64,000 nucleotides of DNA, from contig NZ_VKDD01000005.1 in assembly GCF_007097525.1 (NCBI RefSeq), positions 62,001 through 126,000 of the forward strand, given 5' to 3'. Of this stretch, positions 17,755 to 26,583 are shown one piece after another. The DNA comes from Thalassomonas sp. M1454 (GTDB lineage: Bacteria; Pseudomonadota; Gammaproteobacteria; Enterobacterales; Alteromonadaceae). Position 1 is the first letter of the stretch. Every line of letters starts with the position of its first letter. Under the pieces are notes generated by a model. The model ran no database searches and had not been told where the DNA came from. It was given only the letters and a program-made list of their open reading frames with translations. The position numbers were made by a program, and so were the translations under genes.

Positions 17755-19272
17755 ATGAAATCCACCACGTTTGTTACAATACTTTTTGGCACTTTATTAA
17801 GTGTTTTATCACAGCCGTCATTGGCTGATGATGGCAAAACAAAGCTTTCAGACTCAGATCCAACAATTAAGTCTTGGGGTAAGGATTACCCTGAGCATGT
17901 TGAAATGTATATGATGATGAAAGATACATCGAAACCAACTGAGTATGGTGGTAACACGCCTTATAGTAAATTGATACGCTTCCCGCAACTTACCGAGCTT
18001 TGGGCTGGCTATGCGTTTTCCGTGGATTTCAATGAAGAGCGTGGTCATTATTATTCGCAAATCGATCAATATGAAACTAAGCGAAATGACAAAGAGTTTT
18101 TGAACTCGCACGGCTTTGCTAAATTTAACGGCCAGCCTGGTGCTTGTATGAATTGTCATAGCGGTTGGGTACCTGAGCTTGTAAGAGAAATGGGCTGGGA
18201 AAATTTCAACCGTACTCCATACTGGGATACTGTGGCAAAATTAGAAGAAGATCATGGTGAAGGTATCCATGGCTCTGAAATGGGTAGTACTTGTGCCGAT
18301 TGTCATGCACCAGATGATATGAGTTTGCGAGTTACTCGCCCAGCTTACATTAATGCCATGGTTGGACGTGGCTATGAAGCGGATAAAAAACACGGCCTTA
18401 AATCTAGCCAAGAAGACATGCGCAATCATGTTTGTCAACAGTGTCATGTTGAATATTACTTTAAAGGTAAAAACAAAGAGCTTACTTTCCCTTGGTCTAA
18501 CTGGCCAAAGGATAAACCTTTAAAAGTAGAAATGATCGAAGAGTACTACGACAATGCTCGTGCAAATGGCACTTTCAAACAAGACTGGAGCCATAAAACC
18601 ACAAAAGCGCCAATGCTTAAGATGCAACACCCTGAAACAGAAATGACCTCAAGTGGCCGTCATACTCGCGATGGTGTTACTTGTGTCGATTGCCATATGC
18701 CTGAAAAAACAGTAAATGGTAAGCAATTAACTAACCATAACTTAGAATCACCATTGAACGAGCTTACAGCTTGTTTAAGCTGCCATGATGATCAAAGTGA
18801 AAAACAAATTAGAGCTATGGTACGTGATGTACAGCGTTACACAGTAAAAGAGTTAAATGATGCTGAAAACGCAATTCTAGCGTTAATTGAAGACATTAAA
18901 GGTGTTCGTGAAGATTTAGCTAAAAAGGCTGAATTTAAAATCATTGAAGATGAACAAGAACGAGAAGCAGAAATATCAAAAGCAATTCAACCGGCTCTTG
19001 AAATGCACCGCCGTGCTAGCATGCGTTGGGACTTTGTTGGTGCAGAAAACTCATCTGGTATTCACAGTCCTCGTGAAGCATGGCGTGTTTTAGGTGATGC
19101 ATTAAAATTAGCGAAAGAAGGTCAATTATTACTAAAAGAGTCGGCAGAGCATTACGGCATTGAGGTGAAAATTACTACTGAGGCGACAATGCCAGCTGCA
19201 CCAGAAATGATTAACCCAGGTAATATTGTTGGCTCTATGCCTCCAGAAGTAACAAAAAGAGCTGATTACTAA
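17755..19272 (+). CDS. nrfA: Ammonia-forming cytochrome c nitrite reductase, all-CXXCH type
   Basis: The 505-residue protein has a Sec signal (cleavage near residue 24, SLA/DD) and five haem sites: Cys131-His135, Cys180-His184, Cys227-His231, Cys310-His314 and Cys340-His344. All are CXXCH. The usual NrfA has CXXCK at the first, catalytic haem. The active-site neighbourhood is otherwise kept: Tyr after the third haem (CQQCHVEYYFKG) and QHPE before the fourth. It should reduce nitrite to ammonium in the periplasm with six electrons. A histidine-type haem 1 does not need the dedicated NrfEFG attachment system. The partner is the b-type cytochrome 111 bases downstream. Confidence 0.88.
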   Translation: MKSTTFVTILFGTLLSVLSQPSLADDGKTKLSDSDPTIKSWGKDYPEHVEMYMMMKDTSKPTEYGGNTPYSKLIRFPQLTELWAGYAFSVDFNEERGHYYSQIDQYETKRNDKEFLNSHGFAKFNGQPGACMNCHSGWVPELVREMGWENFNRTPYWDTVAKLEEDHGEGIHGSEMGSTCADCHAPDDMSLRVTRPAYINAMVGRGYEADKKHGLKSSQEDMRNHVCQQCHVEYYFKGKNKELTFPWSNWPKDKPLKVEMIEEYYDNARANGTFKQDWSHKTTKAPMLKMQHPETEMTSSGRHTRDGVTCVDCHMPEKTVNGKQLTNHNLESPLNELTACLSCHDDQSEKQIRAMVRDVQRYTVKELNDAENAILALIEDIKGVREDLAKKAEFKIIEDEQEREAEISKAIQPALEMHRRASMRWDFVGAENSSGIHSPREAWRVLGDALKLAKEGQLLLKESAEHYGIEVKITTEATMPAAPEMINPGNIVGSMPPEVTKRADY

Positions 19273-19305
19273 CGCTTGGATTTAATCACCCAAAATACAT
19301 TACGA

Positions 19306-19325
19306 TGGGCGAGTGTTATCGCCCA
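19306..19325. other. Intercistronic hairpin between nrfA and the cytochrome b gene
   Basis: TGGGCGA pairs with TCGCCCA across a six-base loop. No T-run of note follows, so it may stabilise the nrfA message or weakly attenuate rather than terminate. Confidence 0.5.
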
Positions 19326-19383
19326 ATTTATCTGGTTGCTACACCATAAGCACCAGTAAGAAAGATCAACAGAGGCACATTCA

Positions 19384-19914
19384 ATGAAAGTTTGGATCCC
19401 AGTAAAAGAATTTAGTTCGGCTAACCGTATCGTTCATCACGTATCAGCGTTTGCTTTTATCACCGCATTAGCACTTATGATGTACGACTCATATGCTGGT
19501 TCATCAGAAGCGATGAAACTACATCAATCGTTTGGTATGACCGTATTCTTTTTATATTTCGGCCGAATCGTATTAATGGCGTGGTTTGGTAAGCCTGAAG
19601 GGTTAGGCACAAAGTTTGAAAAATTTGTAGCTCATATGGCACATATGGCTCTTTATGCAATATTATTGCTTATGCCTATTACAGGCTTATTAATCAACCT
19701 TGCTAGAGCACGAGAAACGGTAGTATTTAATTTATTTACCATTCCTGGTTTTGAAGAGCGCAATATGGGACTTTATATTATGGCGCTTGATTTCCATTCT
19801 TTTTTAGAAATAGCTTGTTATGTATTATTAGCAGCTCATATTAGTGCATCTTTTTTTCACCATTATGTATTGAAAGACGATACCTTAAGAAGAATGTGGG
19901 GCAAGCTTAAGTAG
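19384..19914 (+). CDS. Cytochrome b561-family membrane protein, probable electron donor to NrfA
   Basis: The 176-residue protein has four membrane helices with His residues positioned for two b haems: NRIVHHVSAFAF and MKLHQSFGMT early, MAHMALYAILLLMPITGL and LDFHSFLEIACYVLLAAHISASFFHH later. This is the b561/Ni-hydrogenase-type cytochrome b fold. It probably oxidises quinol and passes electrons to NrfA. This replaces the NrfH or NrfBCD partners of known systems; the pairing is inferred from adjacency only. A terminator ends the unit. Confidence 0.8.
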   Translation: MKVWIPVKEFSSANRIVHHVSAFAFITALALMMYDSYAGSSEAMKLHQSFGMTVFFLYFGRIVLMAWFGKPEGLGTKFEKFVAHMAHMALYAILLLMPITGLLINLARARETVVFNLFTIPGFEERNMGLYIMALDFHSFLEIACYVLLAAHISASFFHHYVLKDDTLRRMWGKLK

Positions 19915-19949
19915 GTATTAATTGATCAAAAACTTACACACCAACAATC

Positions 19950-19982
19950 AAAAAACGATAGGCTTACTGACTATCGTTTTTT
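19950..19982 (+). terminator. Terminator of the nrfA-cytochrome b unit
   Basis: A 12-bp stem (AAAAAACGATAG / CTATCGTTTTTT) with a nine-base loop ends in six T. It lies 34 bases before the start of the outer-membrane gene. Confidence 0.8.
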
Positions 19983-20016
19983 GCGTTCCACAGATTTGTC
20001 ACCATTGGAATTTATG

Positions 20017-21111
20017 ATGAAAAAAAGCCTAGTTAGTTGTTTATCTTTAGCCTTATTATCGGTTTATCCATTTGCTTATGCTGCAGATGAAAACTCTAAA
20101 ACTAACTCACAAGAAGCAGAAAAACCTGTAACTCAAAGTGACGGAAAATGGTTAGTGGCTCCTAAAGTAAGTAATAGTCCTAAGCTTGGTTTTTCCGGTG
20201 GCGCGAGTGCTAACTACATAAAAAAATACGATGAGCTTTCGCCCGTTTCACTTGCTGGAGCTTCATATACTTATTCTGATACTGACTCTTGGGTTGGCCT
20301 TTTATTCAACCGAGCTTATTGGGATAACAACACCAAGCGCGCGTTAATGGTGGGCATGATTTCAGAAACTAATAATGATTATGATGACTATCTAGGTCAA
20401 GGCCCTGCATCGTTAACAACTACATTTGAACTATACTACGCTCGCTATCAACAGCGTATTGGCGACTCTCTTTGGTTTATTGGTGGTAGTTATGTGTATA
20501 CCAATTTAGATCCGCAAGCAGCGGATGCACCGACAGATATCATCCTTTCTAAATTTGATATTGGCAAAGTTTACAGTGGTGGTCTTGCGTTAAATATTAC
20601 TTATGATTCTCGCGACTTAGTGATGAACCCAAGTTCTGGCTCATACCTTGAGTTTTCAGCAACTAAATTTGATGATGCCTTTGCCAGTGATTTTGACTAT
20701 TGGTCGTACAATACTCAGTACTCATACTTTCAATCAATAACCGATGATTTGGTTTTGGCTTACAATACTTCCCTACTTTCTACCGTAGATGCACCCAAAA
20801 CGTCACAAGCTACACTGAGACGTCTACGTGGTTACACGCCGGGCGAAAACAGTGCCGAAAATGCTCTTGTTATGCAAATTGAAGGGCGTTATAGGTTAAA
20901 CCCTAAATGGGGCGTAGTGGCATTTACTGGTGTTGCTTCATTGTTTGATGATTTTGATGACGCCGGTAACGATGACAACTTCTACCCTATGGCTGGTGTT
21001 GGCGCAAGATACACCTTAGATCAAAAAAGCCAAACCTTATTAAGATTAGATTTTGCCGTGGGTGAGTCGGGCAATAACGGTCTTTATTTACAATTAGGGC
21101 AAGCATTTTAA
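20017..21111 (+). CDS. BamA/Omp85-type outer membrane beta-barrel (surface antigen D15-like)
   Basis: A Sec signal (KKSLVSCLSLALL...PFAYA) is followed by ~340 residues of alternating beta strands and the Omp85 C-terminal pattern: YDSRDLVMNPSSGSYLEF, RLRGYTPGENSAENALVMQIEGRYRL, and a terminal aromatic Phe. No POTRA repeats precede the barrel, so it is a short member and not BamA itself. The start at 20017 is preferred because GGAA at 20007-20010 is six bases upstream; an ATG at 20014 is the alternative. The role is unknown; such proteins are found as orphan barrels in many marine bacteria. Confidence 0.75.
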   Translation: MKKSLVSCLSLALLSVYPFAYAADENSKTNSQEAEKPVTQSDGKWLVAPKVSNSPKLGFSGGASANYIKKYDELSPVSLAGASYTYSDTDSWVGLLFNRAYWDNNTKRALMVGMISETNNDYDDYLGQGPASLTTTFELYYARYQQRIGDSLWFIGGSYVYTNLDPQAADAPTDIILSKFDIGKVYSGGLALNITYDSRDLVMNPSSGSYLEFSATKFDDAFASDFDYWSYNTQYSYFQSITDDLVLAYNTSLLSTVDAPKTSQATLRRLRGYTPGENSAENALVMQIEGRYRLNPKWGVVAFTGVASLFDDFDDAGNDDNFYPMAGVGARYTLDQKSQTLLRLDFAVGESGNNGLYLQLGQAF

Positions 21112-21155
21112 ATATTTAGTATATTAAATTCTCCAGTCAATAAAATAATACCCCA

Positions 21156-21193
21156 TACAAAACATAAACTTGTATTTCAGTTTATGTTTTGTA
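21156..21193. terminator. Bidirectional terminator between the barrel gene and argO
   Basis: A 14-bp perfect stem (TACAAAACATAAAC / GTTTATGTTTTGTA) with a 10-base loop lies between two convergent genes. The tails are AT-rich rather than pure T-runs. Confidence 0.65.
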
Positions 21194-21205
21194 TTAACTA
21201 ATTAG

Positions 21206-21820
21206 TTAGAGGCTATTAAATAAACTCCAAGCAATAGACCACATAAGCACAGCAACCAAAAAGTTTATTACCCTTTGTACCTTCTCTTGAGAAAGCCAAG
21301 GTGACATTTTTGCCGCCGCAAGTGAAAGGCTATAAAACCACACCAATGACGCCAACATAATCCCTACTAAAAATGCGCTTTTTTGAGAATCATCAAATTG
21401 GCCGCTAATACTACCTATAATAACAACCGTATCTAAGTAGACATGTGGATTTAATAAAGTAACTGCTAATGTAGTAAAAACAACCACTTTACGGGTACTC
21501 GGTTTCACTTTTTTTAACATATCGCCCTTACCTCCCTGATAACAACTTTTAAAAAACAAAGCGCCATAAACAGATAAAAACACGATCCCAGCCCAAGTAA
21601 TTATTAACGCCAGTGCAGAATTACTTGCAAGTAGTGCACCGCCGCCATAAACCCCAACAGCCATTAAAATAAAATCACATACAATACAGATGGTCGCTGC
21701 CACTAAGTGATGATTGCGCTTAATACTTTGACTAAGGACATAAGAGTTTTGCGCGCCAATAGGAATAATTAGCCCAGCGCCAATAACAAACCCTTTTAAA
21801 ATTGGCATAACAGTTAACAT
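21206..21820 (-). CDS. argO: Amino-acid exporter of the ArgO/LysE family
   Basis: The 204-residue membrane protein has the family motif PIGAQNSYVLSQSIKRNH at the N terminus and LNPHVYLDTVVIIGS in the middle, with about six membrane helices. ArgO exports arginine and lysine-type basic amino acids. The start at 21820 was chosen because a G-rich Shine-Dalgarno stretch (GGGGGGA) sits just upstream; an earlier Met at 21862 gives a hydrophobic extension not found in the family. It is divergent from argP, the classic regulator-exporter pair. Confidence 0.88.
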   Translation of the reverse strand: MLTVMPILKGFVIGAGLIIPIGAQNSYVLSQSIKRNHHLVAATICIVCDFILMAVGVYGGGALLASNSALALIITWAGIVFLSVYGALFFKSCYQGGKGDMLKKVKPSTRKVVVFTTLAVTLLNPHVYLDTVVIIGSISGQFDDSQKSAFLVGIMLASLVWFYSLSLAAAKMSPWLSQEKVQRVINFLVAVLMWSIAWSLFNSL

Positions 21821-21896
21821 AAATCCCCCCCACAAAAATTGAAACACAAAGATAAAAATCAAATTAATAGCTAAATGTTAGTGACAAGATCATATT

Positions 21897-21936
21897 AAGT
21901 AAAATTAAATAAACTTAACTTTTATTAATTTTACTT
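21897..21936. promoter_or_regulatory. Candidate ArgP operator between argO and argP
   Basis: An 11-bp perfect inverted repeat (AAGTAAAATTA / TAATTTTACTT) with an 18-base AT-rich centre fills the middle of the 167-base divergent gap, a position expected for a LysR-type regulator. Confidence 0.5.
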
Positions 21937-21987
21937 ATGATTAAATTTACCTATAATCAACAAAGGTTTTATTAATAGAGAAATACA

Positions 21988-22890
21988 GTGCGCCCTTTTG
22001 ACTATAAGCTGATCCATGCCCTAGATACGGTTATTCAACAACAGAGTTTTGACAAAGCAGCAAATATACTTAACATAACCCAGTCGGCAATCTCACAGCG
22101 TATTAAGCAACTTGAACAGTTAGTGGCCCAGCCGGTATTGATCAGAACTCAGCCCTTGTGTGCAACACTCGTTGGTGAAAAGCTACTATCTCATTTTAGA
22201 AAAGTTAGGCAGCTGGAATACGATTTAGCAGGCGAGATAGTACCAAGCGATCAAGCAACTGCAATTCCAATAAACATTGCGGTAAATGCAGACACCTTAG
22301 CCAGCTGGTTTATTCCCGCGATTTCCCCCATTTTAAAAAAGCACGCTATCGAGTTAAACATTCAAGTTAGCAATGAAGCCAGTACCCAAGAGTTATTAAA
22401 GAAAGGCGAAGTTTTTGCCGCTGTCAGTTCTCAAAAAAGCAGCTTTGCTGGAGTAAAAGTTGAAGCAATTGGCACCATTAACTATGTTTTGTGCGCGAGT
22501 AAAGAATTTAAAAATAAGTATTTTAAAGATGGACTCAATAAACAAAACCTTATACATGCGCCGAGTATAGATTATGACGCGCGCGATACTATGCACAGCG
22601 ACTATTTAAAACAGCACTTTAAAATACGTCGCAATGATTATCCCTGTCATAGAATTCGCTCTTCGGAAGCAGTCGTAACTATGACACTCGCGGGACTGGC
22701 ATATGGTCTAATACCTACAACTCAAGCAAATGAACATTTATTATCTGGCGCACTAATCGACTTAGCCCCAGATAAACATTTACCACAAACCTTGTACTGG
22801 CATAGTTGGGCACTAGAGCGAGGTGTACAAAAGCAGATCAGTAAAACGATTATTGCTTATGGCGAAGATAACTTTATCCGCCAAAGCTAA
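21988..22890 (+). CDS. argP: LysR-type regulator ArgP
   Basis: The 300-residue LysR protein has an N-terminal winged helix (QSFDKAANILNITQSAISQRIKQLEQ). It resembles E. coli ArgP along its length (VNADTLASWFIPAI; EVFAAVSSQ; CHRIRSSEAVVTM). It should sense lysine or arginine and control the divergent exporter gene. The GTG start at 21988 places the Arg-Pro-Phe-Asp-Tyr start in line with ArgP's MKRPDY. Confidence 0.88.
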   Translation: MRPFDYKLIHALDTVIQQQSFDKAANILNITQSAISQRIKQLEQLVAQPVLIRTQPLCATLVGEKLLSHFRKVRQLEYDLAGEIVPSDQATAIPINIAVNADTLASWFIPAISPILKKHAIELNIQVSNEASTQELLKKGEVFAAVSSQKSSFAGVKVEAIGTINYVLCASKEFKNKYFKDGLNKQNLIHAPSIDYDARDTMHSDYLKQHFKIRRNDYPCHRIRSSEAVVTMTLAGLAYGLIPTTQANEHLLSGALIDLAPDKHLPQTLYWHSWALERGVQKQISKTIIAYGEDNFIRQS

Positions 22891-23000
22891 AGTATTTGCC
22901 AAGCTAAATCACAAAAACAAACTCGTTTTAAAAAGGCCATTGCAGCAAGGTATGGCAACAAGCAATTGAAACAGTGATACCCTTTGAGCTAATATGAATT

Positions 23001-23915
23001 ATGAATAAAATTAATCAATTAGATTTAGACGGTAACGCTCTTAAAACATTTCTTACGGTGTTAGAAGAGAGCTCTGTGACCAAAGCAGCTACAAGGCTAG
23101 GCGTAACACAATCAGCGGTAAGTCATACCCTTGATAGATTGCGTACCGTACTTGACGATCCTCTATTCATTCGTGAAGGGCGAGGTATAAGTCCAACAAT
23201 GAAGGCGATATCACTGCAAGAGCCTGTAGAAGCTATTTTAAATAGATTAACTTTACTCAACGTGCCACACAGCTTTGACCCAAAATCTGATCCTCTTAAA
23301 TTTACTATTGCAGCGAATGATTTCCCTACCGGTTTTATCTTTCCAACCCTGCTTAAAAATTTAGCCTGTGAAGGTATATTCCCCTCTTTAAACTTTATTC
23401 CTGCGGGTATTCCTAGTTCAAATCAATCGCGTACCTCAGATTGTCATATGCTGATCACACCTGCCCTACCAAATAAAGATGGGCTAAATCATGTATCATT
23501 AGTCGAATCAAAAATGGTCTGTTTTTATGATAAAAGCATGCGCCAGCCACCAAAGACATTAGAACAATACATTGATTGTAAATATGTCGATGTAAGATTT
23601 AGTAATACAGAATCATCAAATCAAGTATTACCACGAGCCATCACATCGCAACTTAACCAAGCGACAATAGATGTACCAAACTTTAATGCCGTATCGGCTT
23701 TTATCCAAGGTACAAATTTAATTACAACGCAATTAAGTGTTATGACCTACGGCTGTTTAAAAGATTTAACCTGGGCGCCTTTGCCAATTGAAACTAAACC
23801 TTTAAACCTGTATTTAGTATGGCATGATCGTGATCAAGATGATCTTGCCCATAAGTGGTTTAGAAATAAAATAATTGAAACCGTACAAGCCATCATAAAA
23901 GCCAACAATCACTAG
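23001..23915 (+). CDS. LysR-family transcriptional regulator
   Basis: The 304-residue protein has a LysR helix-turn-helix (SSVTKAATRLGVTQSAVSHTLDRLRTVLDDPLFIREGRGISPT), whose wording is that of the NodD/LeuO-like branch, and an ordinary effector domain. It lies 302 bases upstream of the DoxX gene in the same orientation. The intervening gap holds two palindromes that fit LysR control, so DoxX-pirin regulation is plausible. The ligand is unknown. Confidence 0.85.
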   Translation: MNKINQLDLDGNALKTFLTVLEESSVTKAATRLGVTQSAVSHTLDRLRTVLDDPLFIREGRGISPTMKAISLQEPVEAILNRLTLLNVPHSFDPKSDPLKFTIAANDFPTGFIFPTLLKNLACEGIFPSLNFIPAGIPSSNQSRTSDCHMLITPALPNKDGLNHVSLVESKMVCFYDKSMRQPPKTLEQYIDCKYVDVRFSNTESSNQVLPRAITSQLNQATIDVPNFNAVSAFIQGTNLITTQLSVMTYGCLKDLTWAPLPIETKPLNLYLVWHDRDQDDLAHKWFRNKIIETVQAIIKANNH

Positions 23916-24068
23916 TTTGGTTAACTTTATCTAATCTATTTACAACATTTTTAAACTAACAACAGCCAAATTAGCATTGATATTTTGCAATAACTACCAA
24001 TGCTATTTATCGCTGCAGAAGCCTCTACACTAAGCTTTCCTAAATATTCAGTAGTGCTCCAAACCCAA

Positions 24069-24089
24069 CAGTTCAATTTTTTTGAACTG
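24069..24089. promoter_or_regulatory. LysR-type palindrome upstream of doxX
   Basis: CAGTTCAA-N5-TTGAACTG is a perfect eight-base inverted repeat, 129 bases upstream of the DoxX ATG. The gap 23916-24217 holds no gene; this and the repeat at 24163-24187 are its only visible structure. Confidence 0.5.
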
Positions 24090-24162
24090 AACCGTCAAAT
24101 TTGATTGCTTATGCTCAATTAACTTTCCTATTACAATAGCTCCAACTTAACAAATACTTTAA

Positions 24163-24187
24163 ATACCAAGCTCATTAAGTTTGGTAT
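24163..24187. repeat. Inverted repeat with MITE-like ends
   Basis: ATACCAA-N11-TTGGTAT lies 31 bases before the DoxX start. The ends equal the terminal bases of the 160-bp element, so this may be an internally deleted remnant, or simply an operator near the promoter. Confidence 0.4.
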
Positions 24188-24217
24188 CAACATTTTAAAT
24201 ACTTAGGAATTAACATT

Positions 24218-24664
24218 ATGAACACTTCAACATTGAAACAACTTTTTAGCTCTGAAAACTCTGTATCAGCATTACCACTTCGTTTAATCGCTGGTATCAT
24301 TTTTATGGCTCACGGTGCACAAAAACTTTTCGCATGGTTTGGTGGTTACGGTCTTGAAGGTACAGGTCAATGGATGGAGTCAATTGGTCTAACTCCAGGT
24401 TACTTACTAACTCTTTTAGCGGGTAGCGCAGAATTTTTTGGTGGTATTTTATTAATCGTAGGCCTTTTAGTTCGTCCTTCAGCATTAGTTTTAGCCTTCA
24501 CTATGATTGTTGCTATCTTCAGCGTACATATCGATAACGGCTTATTCATGAGCAACAATGGTTATGAATTTGGTTTATCACTATTAGCTATCAGCGTTGC
24601 ATTAATGCTACAAGGTGCTGGTCGTTTTTCAATTGATAACATCATTGCTGACAAACTAAAGTAG
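24218..24664 (+). CDS. DoxX-family membrane protein
   Basis: The 148-residue protein has four membrane helices and the DoxX pattern: ALPLRLIAGIIFMAHGAQKLF, GYLLTLLAGSAEFFGGILLIVGLLVRPSAL. DoxX relatives take part in redox and thiol stress complexes in some bacteria. The next gene is a pirin; DoxX and pirin genes often sit together under LysR control. The two genes run the same way, 135 bases apart, and may form one unit. Confidence 0.88.
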   Translation: MNTSTLKQLFSSENSVSALPLRLIAGIIFMAHGAQKLFAWFGGYGLEGTGQWMESIGLTPGYLLTLLAGSAEFFGGILLIVGLLVRPSALVLAFTMIVAIFSVHIDNGLFMSNNGYEFGLSLLAISVALMLQGAGRFSIDNIIADKLK

Positions 24665-24799
24665 TCTGCTACTTAATATTCTAAATAATTGAACATTGCG
24701 TCTATTAATTAACTAGGCGCAACGTTATTTAACCAATAAAAATACTACCTACCGCACCAGCACTTGCGAAAGCAGTAAGATGATAAGTAAGGATTTAAC

Positions 24800-25513
24800 A
24801 TGATCAAGCAATATACTTTTGATAAATTAGGTAAAGCTAACCACGGCTGGTTACAGTCGAGCCACCACTTTAGTTTTGCTTACTACTACAATGTAGACAG
24901 AATGGGATTTGGTACTCTTCGAGTAGTAAATGATGATTGGGTTGCTCCAGGTACAGGCTTCCCTACTCACCCACACAAGAACATGGAAATTATCAGCTTT
25001 ATTCGCTCTGGTGCTATTACTCACAAAGACAGTGCTGGTAATGAAGGCATTACTCCTGCAGGTGAAGTACAAGTTATGAGTGCAGGTACTGGTATTGCTC
25101 ATTCAGAATACAACTTAACTAAAGATCCTCTAACATTTTACCAAATTTGGATTGAGCCTAACGAGTACAACATAAAACCTCGTTGGGAGAGTAAGCGATT
25201 TGCCGAAAAGTCTGAAAATGGTGATTTAGCATTATTAGTTTCTGGTTACCCTGAAGATCAAGACAAAGCTTTATATATCAACCAGTTTGCTCGTATTTAT
25301 GGCGGCAAAGTTGAACAAGGTAGTGAGTTTGAAATACAAGTAGAGCACCAAGCTTATGTATTAGCTTCAGATGGTCAATTTGAAGTAAGTGATGAACAAG
25401 ACTCAATTGTAATGAATAAAGGCGATGGCGCAGAAGTTACTATGCAAAAAACAATTAAGTTTAAAGCATTAACTGACAGTGAAATTATCGTTATTGATGC
25501 TCCTGAAAAATAG
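24800..25513 (+). CDS. Pirin-family protein (YhhW-like)
   Basis: The 237-residue bicupin of the pirin family keeps the metal-binding pattern in the N-terminal cupin (FPTHPHKNMEIISFI...HKDSAGN...SAGTGIAHSEYN). E. coli YhhW, its relative, has quercetin dioxygenase activity in vitro; the physiological role is unclear. It lies downstream of the DoxX gene and ends at a terminator shared with the convergent LysR gene. Confidence 0.88.
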   Translation: MIKQYTFDKLGKANHGWLQSSHHFSFAYYYNVDRMGFGTLRVVNDDWVAPGTGFPTHPHKNMEIISFIRSGAITHKDSAGNEGITPAGEVQVMSAGTGIAHSEYNLTKDPLTFYQIWIEPNEYNIKPRWESKRFAEKSENGDLALLVSGYPEDQDKALYINQFARIYGGKVEQGSEFEIQVEHQAYVLASDGQFEVSDEQDSIVMNKGDGAEVTMQKTIKFKALTDSEIIVIDAPEK

Positions 25514-25551
25514 CAATCCCTAAGCTATTTCAATATTTTATCAATAAAAAT

Positions 25552-25586
25552 AAAGTCCCCTTGCTGAACAGCAAAGGGACTTTTTA
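25552..25586. terminator. Bidirectional terminator between pirin and LysR genes
   Basis: A 15-bp stem with one mismatch (AAAGTCCC...GCTG / CAGC...GGGACTTT) is followed by TTTTT, between convergent stops at 25513 and 25631. Confidence 0.8.
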
Positions 25587-25630
25587 TTGCGTGATTAAAA
25601 TTAATAGCAAGTTAATTAAATGGCTATAAC

Positions 25631-26512
25631 TTAGGCGTCACACTGATTTCGTAACTTTTCTACAAATACTTTTGCTGCTGGCCCTAAATTGTCGCAGTCT
25701 TTAAAAATTAAATAAAGTTGGGCGAAACGCTTGTCGTTATATTGTAAAGGCAAAGGCTTTAACATCCCCTGTGTAAGCTTATCCTCTATGGAGGTTTTTG
25801 GTAACCAAGCAAAGCCAAAACCATTACAAATCATATCAATAGATGTTCTTAGGTGGCTTACTGTCCAACGCTGATTTGAACCAAGCCAACCAGAATCTTT
25901 TTGATTTAATATGGCAGAATCTCTGACCACTATTTGTCTATAACCTTTTAAATCTTCAACAGATAGCTGCCTATCTAGCTTGTGTAGTCCATGTTCAGGA
26001 CTGGCCACAGCGATGAAGTCTACTTGACAAATTTGTTCACAAAAACCCTCACTGATTGGATTTGATGAAATGGCAATATCAACATCTGAGTTTTCAATTA
26101 ATTCACTGGCGCCACTTAATACCGACTCAACCAACTCGATTTGTAGCAGGGGGAATTGTGTAGATACACGCTCTAATACTTTATATAAAAGTAATTGAGG
26201 GAACATTTCATCAACGGCAACTTTTAATTGCCCTTCTGTACCTTGCCCCAGCGTTTGCCCTACACTTTCTAATTTTGCTGCCTCTTGTAGCAGAAAATCA
26301 GCCCTTTTTAACATTAACTTACCGGCATCAGTTAATATTGTTTTTCGTCCTTCTATCACAAATAGTTTTACTGCTAACGACTCTTCAATCTTACTTACTG
26401 CATTATGAATACTTGACTGACTTTTATATATGCTTTGTGATGCTTGGTTAAAGCCACCATACTCAACCACAGCTTTAAACATGCGCCATTGCTCTAGAGT
26501 GACTCTAAGCAT
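25631..26512 (-). CDS. LysR-family transcriptional regulator
   Basis: The 293-residue protein has the LysR helix-turn-helix at residues ~18-60 (GGFNQASQSIYKSQSSIHNAVSKIEESL) and a normal effector domain. It lies 71 bases downstream of the second pirin in the same direction, so the two probably form a unit. This recalls the E. coli yhaJ-yhaK (LysR-pirin) arrangement, but the resemblance is of layout; orthology is not shown. Confidence 0.85.
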   Translation of the reverse strand: MLRVTLEQWRMFKAVVEYGGFNQASQSIYKSQSSIHNAVSKIEESLAVKLFVIEGRKTILTDAGKLMLKRADFLLQEAAKLESVGQTLGQGTEGQLKVAVDEMFPQLLLYKVLERVSTQFPLLQIELVESVLSGASELIENSDVDIAISSNPISEGFCEQICQVDFIAVASPEHGLHKLDRQLSVEDLKGYRQIVVRDSAILNQKDSGWLGSNQRWTVSHLRTSIDMICNGFGFAWLPKTSIEDKLTQGMLKPLPLQYNDKRFAQLYLIFKDCDNLGPAAKVFVEKLRNQCDA

Positions 26513-26583
26513 AATTTTTCTCTATATTTGCAATTAAAACTATCTCACGATTGTTCATTATGATACATGTTGAATCAACCATA

